Assembly (NCBI GenBank): GCA_004794655.1
Contig: SMMW01000178.1
Coordinates: forward strand, 372,001-436,000
Source of the DNA: Marisa cornuarietis
Taxonomy: Eukaryota > Mollusca > Gastropoda > Architaenioglossa > Ampullariidae
Direction: 5' to 3'
Length of the DNA stretch: 64,000 nucleotides
Part shown: positions 1 through 12,900 of the stretch, piece by piece
Layout: the number at the start of each line of letters is the position of its first letter
Numbering within the stretch: position 1 is the first letter of the stretch
Position numbers and translations under genes: made by a program
Notes under the pieces: generated by a model
The model's database searches: none
Seen by the model: only the letters and a program-made list of their open reading frames with translations
What the model was told of the DNA's origin: nothing

Positions 1-460
1 AACACCACCAGTTTGTCTTTGGTGTCAAGGAATTTTTAGTGTTGTATGTGTTTCAACTACTTGTCCTGGACTTCAGAGTATCTGCCAGCAGTTTTTTTAC
101 AGGAGGCTTTTTGTTTTCCTTGTTTAGGTCGGTCCCATCAGAAGGTAGTTTTACATTTTTAAGGAGGACAGTGCTTTACCATAAGACTTAAAAACTTTTT
201 TATGTCCTTATTTTTTATATCTTTGGTTTAGGGTTTTGGTTTGTTGATCTTTTGGGCCACAACACTCCTTTTCTACACTTTACCCACTCTTTTACATTAT
301 TCTTGCTTCTTTTGTTAGCTTTTATTGTTTAAGATGTGGTTATATCGCTTGTTTTTTTTTTCCCCTAAACATTTTAAGGTAAGATTACTTTTTCTCACCA
401 TGATATAGCCTTAGTGGCTGGCACGGCATTAAACACAACCAACCATCTTAACACTGGCAG
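1..460 (+). repeat. Dispersed repeat with AACC-rich 3' tail, copy 1
   Basis: This stretch matches 37825-38490 over nearly its whole length: shared blocks include the start (CACCACCAGTT), the ACTTGTCCTGG segment, TTTTGGGCCACAACA and the end TGATATAGCCTTAG followed by a GGCTGGCACGG-type block. Both copies end in an AACCAACC-type tail, as expected of a retroposed, SINE-like or LINE 3'-end element in plus orientation. No reading frame is visible in it. It lies upstream of the candidate terminal exon at 808, so it is probably intronic. The left edge is cut by the window. Confidence 0.6.
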
Positions 461-807
461 AATACCCCTAGACTTATTTCTGCCAGACTGTTGCCAAACT
501 CCTTGCCATGCCTGAAATGTGTCACTGTACAGTCTATTGTGTACTGAGCATTGCACTTAATGTGCTTGTTCTGTTCCACCCATTATGCCAGTCACAGTTG
601 ATGGTTAGTTTCTAACACTAACAGCTATGATACAAGTCAAAGACCATGGACAGGTCTAGACAGGTCTATTTGTTGTCAGAGTTTAAGTAAAAGTTGATTT
701 TCTTGTGTAATTCATTAACTTTTGTTTGTAATATTTGATGTAATAATAAGCTAGAAGTCTTCACAAACTTATTTTGTCCTACTGCTACTTTTTCTTCTCT
801 GTTTCAG

Positions 808-887
808 GCCTGGTGGAGAAGGTAGTACCATTTAGGGAATATGATTATGACCAATACTATGACGGAAAGACCGGTAAAGTATTATAG
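808..887 (+). CDS. Candidate terminal coding exon of an unidentified gene
   Basis: A good splice acceptor (pyrimidine tract ending TTTCAG at 802-807) is followed by an open frame of 25 codons to a TAG at 885-887, entered with two bases left over from a previous exon. The peptide is charged and aromatic (it contains YDYDQYYDGKTGKVL). An AATAAA signal follows about 30 bases after the stop, which fits a last exon. I do not recognise the family. The upstream exons would lie outside the window. An accidental frame cannot be excluded. Confidence 0.35.
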
Positions 888-3800
888 GGTGAAACAGCAT
901 GTTGATTTTTTTTTTAAATAAAAAGAACATTTTTCTGGAGGCTTGCATTTTATTTATTTATTTTTTTGTTGTTGAGAGCATTGAAGAGTTATTGGAAAGT
1001 ATGATGAGATTCAAGGATATTAAATTACAAAAGGTACACCTATTTTTCATGTGCTATTTCTCATTGGCAAACTTTATCTTCTCAGCATTCGCTGGGATAA
1101 AACATAGCACTTCTTTCTACGCACAGTAAGATGGATTTCATTTACATGGTATTCATGAATTTAAAAATAAATTACGCAGCTACAGGATATGAAAGTGAAA
1201 TGATCATTCACAAGGTGCTACCAACAGACAGACAACAGTGGGTGAATCCGTGTCCCAAGTATTTACACCCACCAACTTCTCTAAAGAGGGGTTAAAAAAA
1301 AAACCCAGCTCAGATATTCAATGGTGCAGCTTTATTTGCAATCTTCATCTGGTGACCAATGGAATTTGGTTTTAAAGATTGAGATTCACATAAATAATTA
1401 TAAAAGCTAAACATTTACCTAGCTTAACATTTGTTTTTAAATGTCACAGACGTTGATGTTATTCAAGAAACAGTGCTACCTGCTCATTGCATTAGAACTT
1501 TCGCTGATAAAACATAGGCAAGGGTAAGCAATCAAAGCAAATTAACAAGTATATGATATCATGTTTCTACTGTGGGACCTTAATAAGAATACTGTTTGAA
1601 TGAGTACTTACCCAAATCTTTAGCATATGTTTTAAAAGGAAAGAGGGTTGAAATAAGGGACAATTACTAAAAACCTTACAAGTGTGAATTTCTTCTTTCA
1701 AAAAAAAATTTTTGTTTACGTTGACAACACCTTACAAATTTCAAGTATATGCAAATCAAAACCAGATCTCCCATTTGTCACATTTATCAACACTAAGGAT
1801 TGTATCTGATTGTCACTGCCTGAGTTTTGATAACCATTTTAACCAGAAATCACTGATCATGTTGCTTCTATGGTTGACTGGCACAATAATATCATACAAA
1901 AGTAGTGACAAGGTCCAATTCTGTTTCTGATTATTTTTACAGCATGATATAAAGAGGAAGAATCACAAATTCTTCTGGAACAAAGTGCTTGGCACAACAC
2001 TTGTTGGGTGAAACTACCTATTATTGTATTATATGATAGCATTTTTAGCTTGTTGGCCATGCAGCTAGTGGCATACTATGCATCTGACTCCTGGTCTTGG
2101 GTGAACTATCTGTAAAATAAAACAAACCTGTTTATGTTTTATTATCAGCATGCACAACCCTGTTCTCAGCTGGTACTCTTCACTCAAGAATACTGCAGGT
2201 GGAAACAACTGACAATGTAAACGGATGTCACCTTTGGCAGCACAGACGCCATAATGCAAAACCACATAATGCTTTGAATCCCCGTTTGGCAACACGTATA
2301 CCATAATACAAACCACATGCGTTGTATCATTGTTTGGCAGCACAGATAACATAATGCAAACCTCATGCTTTGTATCACTGTTGGGCAGTAGGTTGTTTGT
2401 GTTTAATGCCGTGCCAGCAACTAAGACTATATCACAGCGAGGGTGTTTGGCAGTAGTTGTAAGCCTATGCTGGCGATGCCACAAGGCAATGCCTCCAACA
2501 GCATAAGGCTGGATGCACACAGTTGGATATGAAAGCTGTCTGTGGGGCTAAACAGTGGGAGAAGAGAGGAAACATGCTTTATGCAGAGCTAGTAACTAAA
2601 GATACACCACAAGTGCTTTATGCAGAGCTTGTAAATAGGGATACAACACAGGAAAGCAGCTTGGTCTGTAAATAGATGCTGCATGCCCAAGAGATGATCC
2701 AAAGCTAGGACACCTGAATCAACCTATTTTGGTCTGGAAAACTAGGCTGGAAGAAGTGATACAACGGGAAACTGTCTTTACTCTTCTCCTTAGTGAAACC
2801 TTTTCTAGGTCCTTCCTGGATTCAGAGCCTGCATCAGCTATTTAGGTCTCTCATCACTCATCCTGCGAATAGCATCAAGCCGACATTCTCTCCTTATATT
2901 CCTCCAATGAGTAGGAAGCAGTAAACTGAAGGAAACATTCCTCAATAAAGTCATCACAAACAGTAAAATAGTAAACTGTTCATAGTTTGCGTAATGCTAC
3001 AGCTTGTTTATATCCTGTTTGATCACAAGCCAACTTTGCCACAACCATTACAATGAAACTGGCTTCTTAGTTCAACACAAAAAATAATAAACTTAAAATT
3101 CCTCACAAATGTCACATGACTATTTTGCAATCTGCTAAAAGCTGCTTTACAGCCCTTCTAAAAAAAAAAACAACAAAAAACATGCACATAGAGGTAAGGA
3201 AAAGCCTCTGACAAAGCATCGTTTTTGAGTCTTTAAACAATTGAGCTACACGCTGTTATGGATATTTTTAAAACATCTTTTTCGGCAAAATTCTTGAAAC
3301 AGTGGAAATGCAGACTATGCATGTCCTATAAGGTAGGGACAGCCTATGAAAAAGAACCTGTAACTCAATTTTGTGTCCTCAATCAACGGAGCAAAATGGT
3401 TTCCTGGATATTCTTTAAATTTCTATCAACATTCTTGAAATAATATAAATTTCTCCAACATGTCTGTGTGATGCTTAATGATGAATTAGGTTGGGCAGCA
3501 TAGTAATGTCAATTTTTAAGGACTACTGTTTAATGAGAAGTTTGCAGACTGTAAAAAACCATAGGTTGACTGGTTAAATATGGTCCAGCAGCAGAGTGAA
3601 AGGTTGAGCTAAATTTAAGACAGACTGAAATGATCCTGGGTCTGCAAACAGGAAGGTGCCATAAACTGTTTTCTTCCAATGGGTGAACGTAAGGTTAACC
3701 TTGAATCACTTAGTATGCTTTGCAAATATTGCATATCACCCCCATCTAAATTTGAAAACTTTATTAAGTGTAGCTTATTATTTGATCAGCTAGTTCACCG

Positions 3801-6211
3801 GAAAGCAACAAGGTCATATAAGTTCTCTACAGAGCTGTCCAGCATCTTTACTGGAAAGAAGCCCATACTGGAAGGGAAGCTTATGGATAACAACATAAAA
3901 TGGGATCTGAGGTCGTAAAACACAAAAAGTACACAAGGTATTCCCAGATCTCTATGACAAAAGAATAGGCCTAGGATTTAACACGATGGATAAAAGTAAT
4001 ACATCTAAAGATGGGAAAGAACCATTTTCAACCCATGGTGCTTTCAGATTCAACAGAGGCACATGTCAATGCTATTATCTTCCTGTTACCAGCCTGCTCC
4101 AAACAAAATGCCGGTCATGTTACAATTGAGCTGACAGACTCTAGCATAAAATAGACAAATTCTCAAAGTACTACTGAAGATTAATCTATACTTGAGAATG
4201 CTGTTCCTCTATATTTATGAATATTGGGGTACACATAAGGGATAACTTTTAGTGTATTCCCCCCAAAAATATTCAGCTGGGATTTTTTACAAACATGTTT
4301 AAAGAATTACTAAATAATTTAGAGAAAGGCTAGGAAAAGAGTCTACATGAGTGTACTTTCATACTTACCCCCCATACAACCACCAGCATTCACACAACAC
4401 ACACACACACACACCTCTCTATCCTTCCACCCAGATATAAACTTTAACACAATAAGTGGCAACCAGAAGAAATTGCAGTTCCATAAGATATTTTCTTCAC
4501 TAATTCTAATCTGGAGTATTATAAATTATCTAAGTTAGTAATCCATTGACAATGTATATAGAATAGAACCTATTCTATATCTAGGGCATTATGCTAGTCA
4601 CATTATTTCCTTTGCATAGTTCCTCCAATCTTGAGAGCTCTAGGTTTATTTAGATGCAAATAACTAAAAATTGTTAGAAAAGATTAGAAGGTTCACCTAT
4701 ACTGCTCTGCTCTAAAAAGTAAGCTTCCAAAATGTACTTGCTTTGTGGAAATAAGATGGGTTTAAATTTTTGTGAAAAAGGAATAATTTTGTTCTGTAAG
4801 GAACAAGATTAAATTGCTTTTTCTGAAAACAGTACAAACTGTTATGTAAAAAAGGGTTCATTTAATTTGTGGTAAGGAAAAAAGTGAGGTTTCTTGTAAA
4901 ATATGACACAGACTATTCTGAAGGCACAGATGTGCAGTGATAAATTACTCCTTCAAAAGGAAAACCAAGTTGCTTTCTTTGTGCCAGACAAAAACCCAAA
5001 TTCAAAAGAGCTGCTTTCTGTGACATCAGTCCACATAATAAAAGCTGGTATTACCACTGGACTTACCTGACTGAGTTTGATCTAAACATGTAGTCACATT
5101 AAATGTCTAGTATGATTGAAACATGGTGTCTACCTATAATGATTATAGTTTGTCTCATTATTATGTTAATTGTCAGTCTGGATAAATATCATTCTCACAT
5201 TTTGGAGGACTAAGGTCACTCTTTCATAAGCAAGCATGGTTTCTAAAAAAAAAAGTCTGCTTGTGGATATCAGCAATTCACACAATAACAAAATGAGGTC
5301 ACTGATGCTGAAAAAAAGCTGTCACCTGTGAAAAGCAGCTGGTCTATTCATGACAAAACTAGATTGAGTCCAGATATGAAGAAGAAATTGTGAGTTCCAT
5401 TCACAAAGAGCAAACACCAGCTTGTTTCTGTGTAAGTTAATTGCAGCTACAAACAACTTCAAAATCCATGTAATTTTCATTGCAAGAGAAAGACCAGTTC
5501 AATCTAGACAGGTTTGATACAGTCACGGGGCTTTACATCTGAGAGCTTTTATGAGCTCTTCTGGCTGTCTTTCCTTAAATAATTATAATTATACACTGAA
5601 ACTGTGAATAAACTTAATAAGAGACCTTACAGACACTGTGACTTTCTTCGACAGGAAAACAACCTGGTGCCATCATTAATACCTTCCTATACCACACAGA
5701 TCTCCTATACAGAAACCATGTGGACCATAGCACAGGATCTTTATGAACTCTTTCCTGCAAAACTCTCAAAGATAAAATTTTCATCTAAAACTGTCTATCA
5801 CTTCTCTTCACACAGCCTCACCTCTGCCCCCTAATGGGCAAGGAGAATCCTTCAACTGAGAAAAATATATCTACTAAATTGCTTTAGTCAGGGTGGGAGG
5901 AGGTGGAAGGAAACTGTAATACAACATGGTGTCAGAGGTGAAGGTCAAAGTATCTCATGGCACAAACTGACTGTTCCAACAGCCACCTCATTATACGAGT
6001 TCATTAGTATCTAATTTTTTAAAAATCTGAATGTTAATAATATGTTAATGTGATGTGCTAGGCCAAAAATATTTAATAAATGCAGATTGAAAACATCTAT
6101 TTTTCAATACTGACAGGGTGAGATCAGGATCAAAAGTTAAGATATTTTTGGCACATCATCCAGTGTCACCAGTGAAGGGGCTGCACTATAACCACATGAT
6201 ACATTGGCATG
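888..6211. other. Non-coding stretch between the left exon and the TSC1 stop codon
   Basis: No supported gene was found. The left part would hold the 3' end of the plus-strand gene ending at 887, and the right part the 3' UTR of the minus-strand TSC1 gene. The middle (about 2065-2700) is repeat-derived. A short CA microsatellite lies near 4400. Open frames here are short and lack splice context or recognisable motifs. Confidence 0.6.
2224..2390. repeat. Imperfect minisatellite, about 50-60 bp unit, three copies
   Basis: Three consecutive blocks share the order TTTGGCAGCACAGA / CATAATGCAAACC / CATGCTTTGTATC with small differences. The array abuts a segment (about 2400-2440) that is the reverse complement of the 3' end of the repeat at 1-460 (GTGCCAGCAACTAAGACTAT), so it may be an internal expansion of a minus-oriented member of that family. 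Confidence 0.6.
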
Positions 6212-6901
6212 TCAGGTGATGGGATCTCCTTTACTGAAAATGCCACTGTCACTGGTGATGTCACTGTGAGTGGAAAATGAACTTCTGTCTTCTGGTTCTG
6301 CCAGAAACATGCCAGAAGAGCTAAAGGCAGACAGACCACCCGATGACAAGTTAGCATCAGCTTGAACACTAAGCTTTTCCTTCAACTCTTCAGCTTCAGT
6401 TTTTCCCGTCATTCCCATAGAAGATGACACAGAGGCTTCAAGGGAGGCACAAGGAGTCTGATGTGACGAATGCACTGTCGCCAACTGCTCAATGCCACAG
6501 CTCTCATTCTCTTGAACAGTCAGTGTATGGGGAGAGCTGTCGCACAAAGCAGGTCTCTCAGCAGTCTGTCTGTGAGGGCCTGAGCCACTATTTTCAAGTG
6601 ACAACATCAAAGAAAACGAAGAGGTCTCCTGAGCAGATGGTGAGCCTTTCTGGTCTTTGTGAGACTTAGCATCCTCTGTCGAAGGCTGTTTGCTGAGTTG
6701 GCCTTGCATCTTGGTTCGGTCCCACAATTCTGCTGTTTCCTTTCCTGTGTTTGGCGACTTGACATCTCGTCTCTGTACACCTTTTGGGTTGGGGTCTTTC
6801 AAACGATATTTGAGGCGGTCATTGTCTGCATATTGCTGCAATAGTTGTGCCTCTAGCTGGGTGTTGATGTGCAGCATAGCCTGGTACTTGTCATTCACAG
6901 C
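6212..6901 (-). CDS. TSC1: TSC1 terminal exon with tandemly duplicated acceptor
   Basis: The last exon encodes the end of the coiled coil (NDKYQAMLHINTQLEAQLLQ) and a Ser/Thr-rich tail ending GDPIT and TGA. Two identical acceptors (TTTCTTACAG followed by GCTGTGAATGAC) lie 36 nt apart, giving exon starts at 6901 or 6937. The distal choice adds 12 in-frame residues (AVNDVILCHFLQ), because the 36-nt unit 6891-6926 is repeated at 6927-6961. Which acceptor is used cannot be decided from sequence. Confidence 0.85.
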   Translation of the reverse strand, partial: AVNDKYQAMLHINTQLEAQLLQQYADNDRLKYRLKDPNPKGVQRRDVKSPNTGKETAELWDRTKMQGQLSKQPSTEDAKSHKDQKGSPSAQETSSFSLMLSLENSGSGPHRQTAERPALCDSSPHTLTVQENESCGIEQLATVHSSHQTPCASLEASVSSSMGMTGKTEAEELKEKLSVQADANLSSGGLSAFSSSGMFLAEPEDRSSFSTHSDITSDSGIFSKGDPIT

Positions 6902-9900
6902 CTGTAAGAAATGACACAAAATGACGTCATTCACAGCCTGTAAGAAATGACAGAAAATGACAATCTATCATTTAATAATAATAAATGCAAGATTTGTATA
7001 GTCCATACTCAACACTCGTAAGAAGCATGCTTATCAACAATAATAAGACTTGGACAATATACATGGGAACTCCGCCATTGTCGGTCCAAAGCCCAGATGA
7101 GAAAGAGGGAGGGTTGGGCTAGCAACCCTATCCTGTAAAACCTTTTTATGCTACGGAAATGACAGCTAGAGAAATAATTTCATCTGGTAGGAGTGAAGCA
7201 GACCAGGCAACTGGCCCTATGACGGCAAGGGATCAAAGCCAAAAGGACGTCTCTGGCCCGACACCAAAACAATATATGAGAATTGGTTGCTGGAATGTAC
7301 AGAATTATTCCAGACAGGAAGATTATCACAAACAGTTAAAGTACCGAACAGCTACAACCTCGCAATACTAGCAGTAGCAGAGGCCAGATGAACAGGTACG
7401 GGAAAACAGGTACTTAACTCTGAAGAAAACCACCACCACAAAGGAGTCGCCCTTATTTCATCAGGAAATATGCAAATGCCATCTTGCAGTGGACGCTCAT
7501 CAATGAATGCCTACTCTACATGAGGCTTAACTCCAAGTTCACAAAACTATCTATCGTGGTAGCCTATGCTTTACCTGAATTTCATTTGTGTACATAATCT
7601 TGGTGTTCTGGAAAGTATTTTTCATCTCTGCAATGGCAATGTCCTGAAAACAAAAGCAGCCAGAATTTTTTAATGGATTATATTCATCCCAACATTCACA
7701 TGAAATTATGCCTACCAACATTCACAAACTTGTGTATATACACCCATCCATAATGAATGCAAAAGTAGTTGGACACAAACTGCAGATCATTTTCATGAAC
7801 TAGAACTCCCTTAAAGACTCACTTTGCTTTTGATTATGTCTTCCATTGCTGTAACTTTGACCTGTAATGCTTCTACCATTGGTATGGCCTGACGCAGCTG
7901 CTTTCTAAGGTCTGCAAATAAGTATTCCAAAAGATAATAAATCTATCACACAGTTTTTTTTGTACCTAAAAAGAACTGAAGAAGAAAGAAATGAATTTTG
8001 TTTGGATACATGTAACATCATTCTGTTTTCAAATGCTCTAATGGAAAATTCAAGCAATACTTTTGATTATCAAAAGAACTTTTGGTACTCAAACAATAGT
8101 TGTGGATGTCAAATTTCTCTCTGGATTTTGCTTACACCATTTCAATAAGAAACTTGCCCCTCAACCAAGTACTAAGGTGGGAGAGTACTTCTTTAAAGTT
8201 ACTTGAAATAAGAGTTCTGCTGTAATCAAGTGGTGGGTTATGGTGTGTCAGCAAGCTTTCTCCCACAAACTCGAATAGAGGCAGGAAATAGCAGCAAGTG
8301 TATGATGTCATGAGATAACTCTAGGGGGTAGGTAACAATCGACCCACTTAGTGTCCAGAGCGCCTTGTTTACAAGCCCTTGGCCCTTTGGCGAGGAAGTA
8401 GGGGGCGTATGTTTTGTATGGACGCCTAAGTGGCGCGTGGAACAGAAGGTGCTAAGTGATTTCAAATTATCCCGTTTTTATGCGTTATCCCTTTTTCTTT
8501 CCTGTCATCTTGGTTTGTTTCTTCAATTTCTCCCTATCATGATTATTGTTGTTATAATTAGTATCATTTGTAAAGCGCCAGGAGCCTGCCCTTAGGGCTG
8601 GGATATGGCGCTATAAAAATAACCTTTAATATTAATAATATAATAATAATATATTTCGGCCGCCATGCGTGACCGATGGCTGGCTAAACGTCAACAAAGT
8701 CTGGGGAGAGGGGAAAGATACCTCGGGGCAGCGCGCACCTGGTTCCCGCCAGACCACGTAATAGGACAGGGGGGAGGGAGGTCTAGCCACCTGACCGCAA
8801 CCACCTGTAGGCGTGGCCAGTGGTCAGAGAGAGATCTCCTGTCGATTGCTGGCTGTAAATTGTAGCTGATTGGATGATGAGTGAGTGACCAATGGCATCC
8901 CTCGATGTATGTATCTGTGAGAATGTAGAGAGATAAATAGAGAGAAGAACACACTTCACTTGCTTTTCGGCAAACGTCTGAGTGGGGGAGCAACGGGTCA
9001 CCAGCCGAAGCGACTTCAGCTTTCTAACACCAGCTACACTTCTGCCTCGGACCAAGTCTTAGCCACGAGGGCAAGACTCGGGAGGAAAGAAGTCGGGTTA
9101 GAGAATCTTGAGAGAAGGAGGCAAGTAATTGACGCCATACTGTCAAGACTGCCTGCTGTCGTCGTGGAGAGGAAAGGGCTGCGTGACTGTGGGCTCGCTC
9201 TACCGGTGTGAGAGGTAGAGGCTCAACGTTGAGGCCGCTAGAAGTCGTCGGTTCTCAAGGGCTGAGACCGTCTGAGGTGGTGTTCGTTTGGCGGCCGTAC
9301 GAGGCATTACAGTCGTCAAAGAACCCACGTGTGTACCCTCGAGTGGTACAAGGCTCGAATCTGGGTCACCGGGAGAAGCAGTCGTCGCTCTCTGACGTGG
9401 TGACAGTTCGAGGGAGGAAGACGTCAGACCATCAGACATCACTTCGAAGGGAAATCGTCAGTGTGTCGTGACAGTCAGCAGAAGTATTGGACTCTCAACA
9501 AACCAGCTGTAACAGAGCTAAGTTGGTGCGCTTGCGAGTGTGTATGGTATTTGTAAAGAGAGGCAACAGCACTGTAACATCAGAAGTACGCTCTAGCACG
9601 GATAGTATTGGGACCCCCCTAGACGAGTCCATTTGATTGTGTTTTGTTTGAAATGGTATTTTGTAATTAATAAATCTTTTCTTTATTGTTCCATTGAAAT
9701 CACACGTCGTTGAGTTTGTGTTTTCGGGGAAGAGCAGGGGTGGGGGCTCGTGAGCCAAGTTGTGTAATTGAATGACCGGCGTGTGATTATCGTGTGTTTT
9801 CCCCTGCAGTTAATGTTGACGTGGGCGGCTAGTGTTGAGTAACTAGTGCCCACGTGCCCGTTCCTCGGGGCCAGTATCCACGTTCTGGATGAAAGACCAC

Positions 9901-12900
9901 GGGTACTGTCACATATGACTCCTTAAAGAATGGACTCGAACAATTGCCACAACCGCATCCGTTCACAGCGAGTTCAGTGTCACGCCATCAGAGCCAGTAA
10001 AGCACCGAAGCTCTTCTCAACTTTGTATGTCATTCTTCTATCAGCAGCACATCGGTCTCCCCACCTCCCACTTCAGCTCTGCCCTTATATAGCCCTCACA
10101 GGAATAAACTTTTCACAATGTTCCTGTATGACCATAGCAATCTGGAGCACAAGTCCTAGCCAATCACAGCCAAGCACCCTTTTTTCGCTGTGGTTCAGCA
10201 GGTCCACGCTGACGTGTTTCGAGAACCAAAAGTTAAAATAACAACAAATGGCAGCTCACTGGGTGCCCCTCTGACCCTTTCTCTAACAGCATCCTCACTT
10301 ATGAGCTTTAGCTAGCAAACCTAGGGCTGGTATACAACCTTGCCTAATTATGCTTGCCTATGCAACCAAATAAATTTAAATACTAAAGTCTAAAATGACC
10401 AAGCAGTCCAGGTCAGCTAGCAAATAGATTTATAGATAACGCAACGATAGCAACCATCGATTTCTGCAAACATTTTTTCTCCAAATTTCTTATTTCTCAT
10501 TCGGAAGATGGACTGCTGGGGATCTTACCTTCAATCTCAGCCTGCAGAGCCTGCACAAGATATGTCTGGTGGCTGGTGGAGGACTGATGTGCACGATGCT
10601 GCTGCAGACGCTCCTGCAAATGCTCCTGTGCCTCCCCCATCAGCAGCACCTCCTTTTGCAGCTGCAAAACCTTCACAAAGCACAAGGAGTTTCGTATCCT
10701 CACACACATGTAGGTTGCTGCTATGTTCACTAAGGCTCTGATACTCACTGCTCCAACAGTCTTTTACTATTCTAAACTCTTCAGAAATCAAAATCAATAG
10801 AAATTTCTAAAGAAAAATATAAAACTGTTGTTGTATACAGTTCTGCACTTTTCATGAAAACAAGGCAAAGACTGTCAAAACAAAAAATGTATTCCATGAT
10901 TTAAACTCATTGTCTCTCAAAGCAAATATGATAAAACGAAGGCCAATGCTAACACAGAATGCAAAATTAAACAGATGCACCTGAATAATTAAAAAACAGA
11001 AGAGCCTGACAACATTCAGGTCCACAGCACTAAGGAATGAGATAAACACTGACCTGTTCCCGCCACTTGTGAGCCTCCTGAAGTTTCTTCTGCAAGATTT
11101 CATTTGACTTCTCCAGCTGAAACATCCCTGCCCTCACTTGTTGCAGTTCCTGTTGAAAATTTATATGTTCAGATCCACTTGAGCATATAATAAAACAGAC
11201 TCTGAATATCGACAAAGGAGGAGAGCATGGCATGGGGGATGTTTTAACAGTCAATAATCAAAATGTACTGCAGTACCTGCTAGCCAACAGACTTCTATCA
11301 GAAGTAAAGAAAATACCTTTTTTAGTTCATCATTTTCAGCTTTCTGAACCAGTAGCAAATTTTTCAGCTCCACGTTTCCTTCTGTCAAATCTTTGTTCTG
11401 TTGAAGTGTGGTCCTACAACATGCATGCACCTTTTGTAAACACATGAAATCCTGTTTCCTAACCAGTTAAACAATTATGATTCTTAATTTTGAAAGTGTT
11501 TTGGATTAACAACTTTTTAAAGGTTATGATATTTTAATAACGATGGCCTAATGTTTACAGAGCCCTTTAATGTGCTGAAAAGTGATAACAAAACAAGAAC
11601 TGTCATCGCCTCATTTTGTAATACAAAGTAACATAAATTTGCACCACGAGCCTGACCTAAATGCAAACAATTTCTCATATTCGTCCGACTCCTGTTTCTG
11701 CTCCAGCTGGTGATTTTTGTCCTGCAGAAGCTTGAGGGACACTTGCAGGTTGTGGATGTGTTTCTCACTGTTTTGCAGTTGTGATGTCTGCAAAATGCAT
11801 TACAAAAAAGTTCACATCTCTAAAAGAGAATGATCTTCAGGCAAGATGATTTTACAGCTGCTGAAATAAAGACATATTTCCAAAACTGGTTCTTATAATA
11901 GTAATAATAATAATAGTGAAGATTTGTATAGCGCATATTCACACTCATAGAGAGCATGCTCTTAGCGCTTAAAACGGGGAAGAGACATGGACTAAGTAGA
12001 TACAGAACAAAGGGGATGAAAGAAAACGACAGTACTGACGACGAAACAGAAAACAAAAGGCATCAAGTAACAGGAACAGAGAAATATAGTGATTCTGCCA
12101 AGGAGGGGGGGGGGTTAAGAAGGACTAGCATTGTGGACTATGTCAGGAGTAGTGCTCAAGGAAGAGGTGCGTTTTCAGTGCAGATTTGAAAGATTCAATT
12201 GTAGGAAGGTGGCGGATATGGAAAGGAAGAGAGTTCCATTGTTTTGCAGCACAGTAGCCAAAAGTCCTGTGACCATATGTTGTTGTTCTGGTGACAGGAA
12301 CAGTTAGGATACGGTTGTCAGACGAAGAGCGTAGTTGTCTGGACGGAGAGTAAGGGATGAGAAGTTCAGAGAAATAGTCAGGACAGGAGCCAGCAAAGAA
12401 ATTAAAACACAGCACAGACAGTTTGTACTGAATGCGAGAACGGATGGGTAGCCAGTGTAGATAAAAATAACAAAGATAATATGGTTTTATAAAAATGGTA
12501 AATGGTTTGAATGAAAATACTATGTATTATAACTTGTAAAAGTGTATGTGGTATTTCCTGGCTTGAAAAAAATGTTTTTTTTCAAATGTCTTACACACAT
12601 CAACACATACATAAATGCATGCTTATATATTTGCACACACATACACACTCTATGGATCTAAGGAGGTATGCATTAAAACTGTCTTTCGGATGCAGTCTAC
12701 GTAAAAACATATAGCAGAAGAAATTCTTCTGTCTTTAGCAAACAGCCAATGCAAGGTGCAAATACGAGGAAGTCATTTGAAAAGCCAGTCTCAGGACAGA
12801 TTTGTAATCCCTAATCAAAAAGGTTCAGCATGATTTGCAATAATTTGTGAAAACCAAAACCTTAGAACTTACCAGGGACTGCACCTGCTCCTCTAGGGTC

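Noticed and set aside
8665..9758. Several open frames in both strands of the solo LTR
   Set aside because: They fall wholly within the LTR, are not shared intact with copy 2, and resemble no retrotransposon protein.
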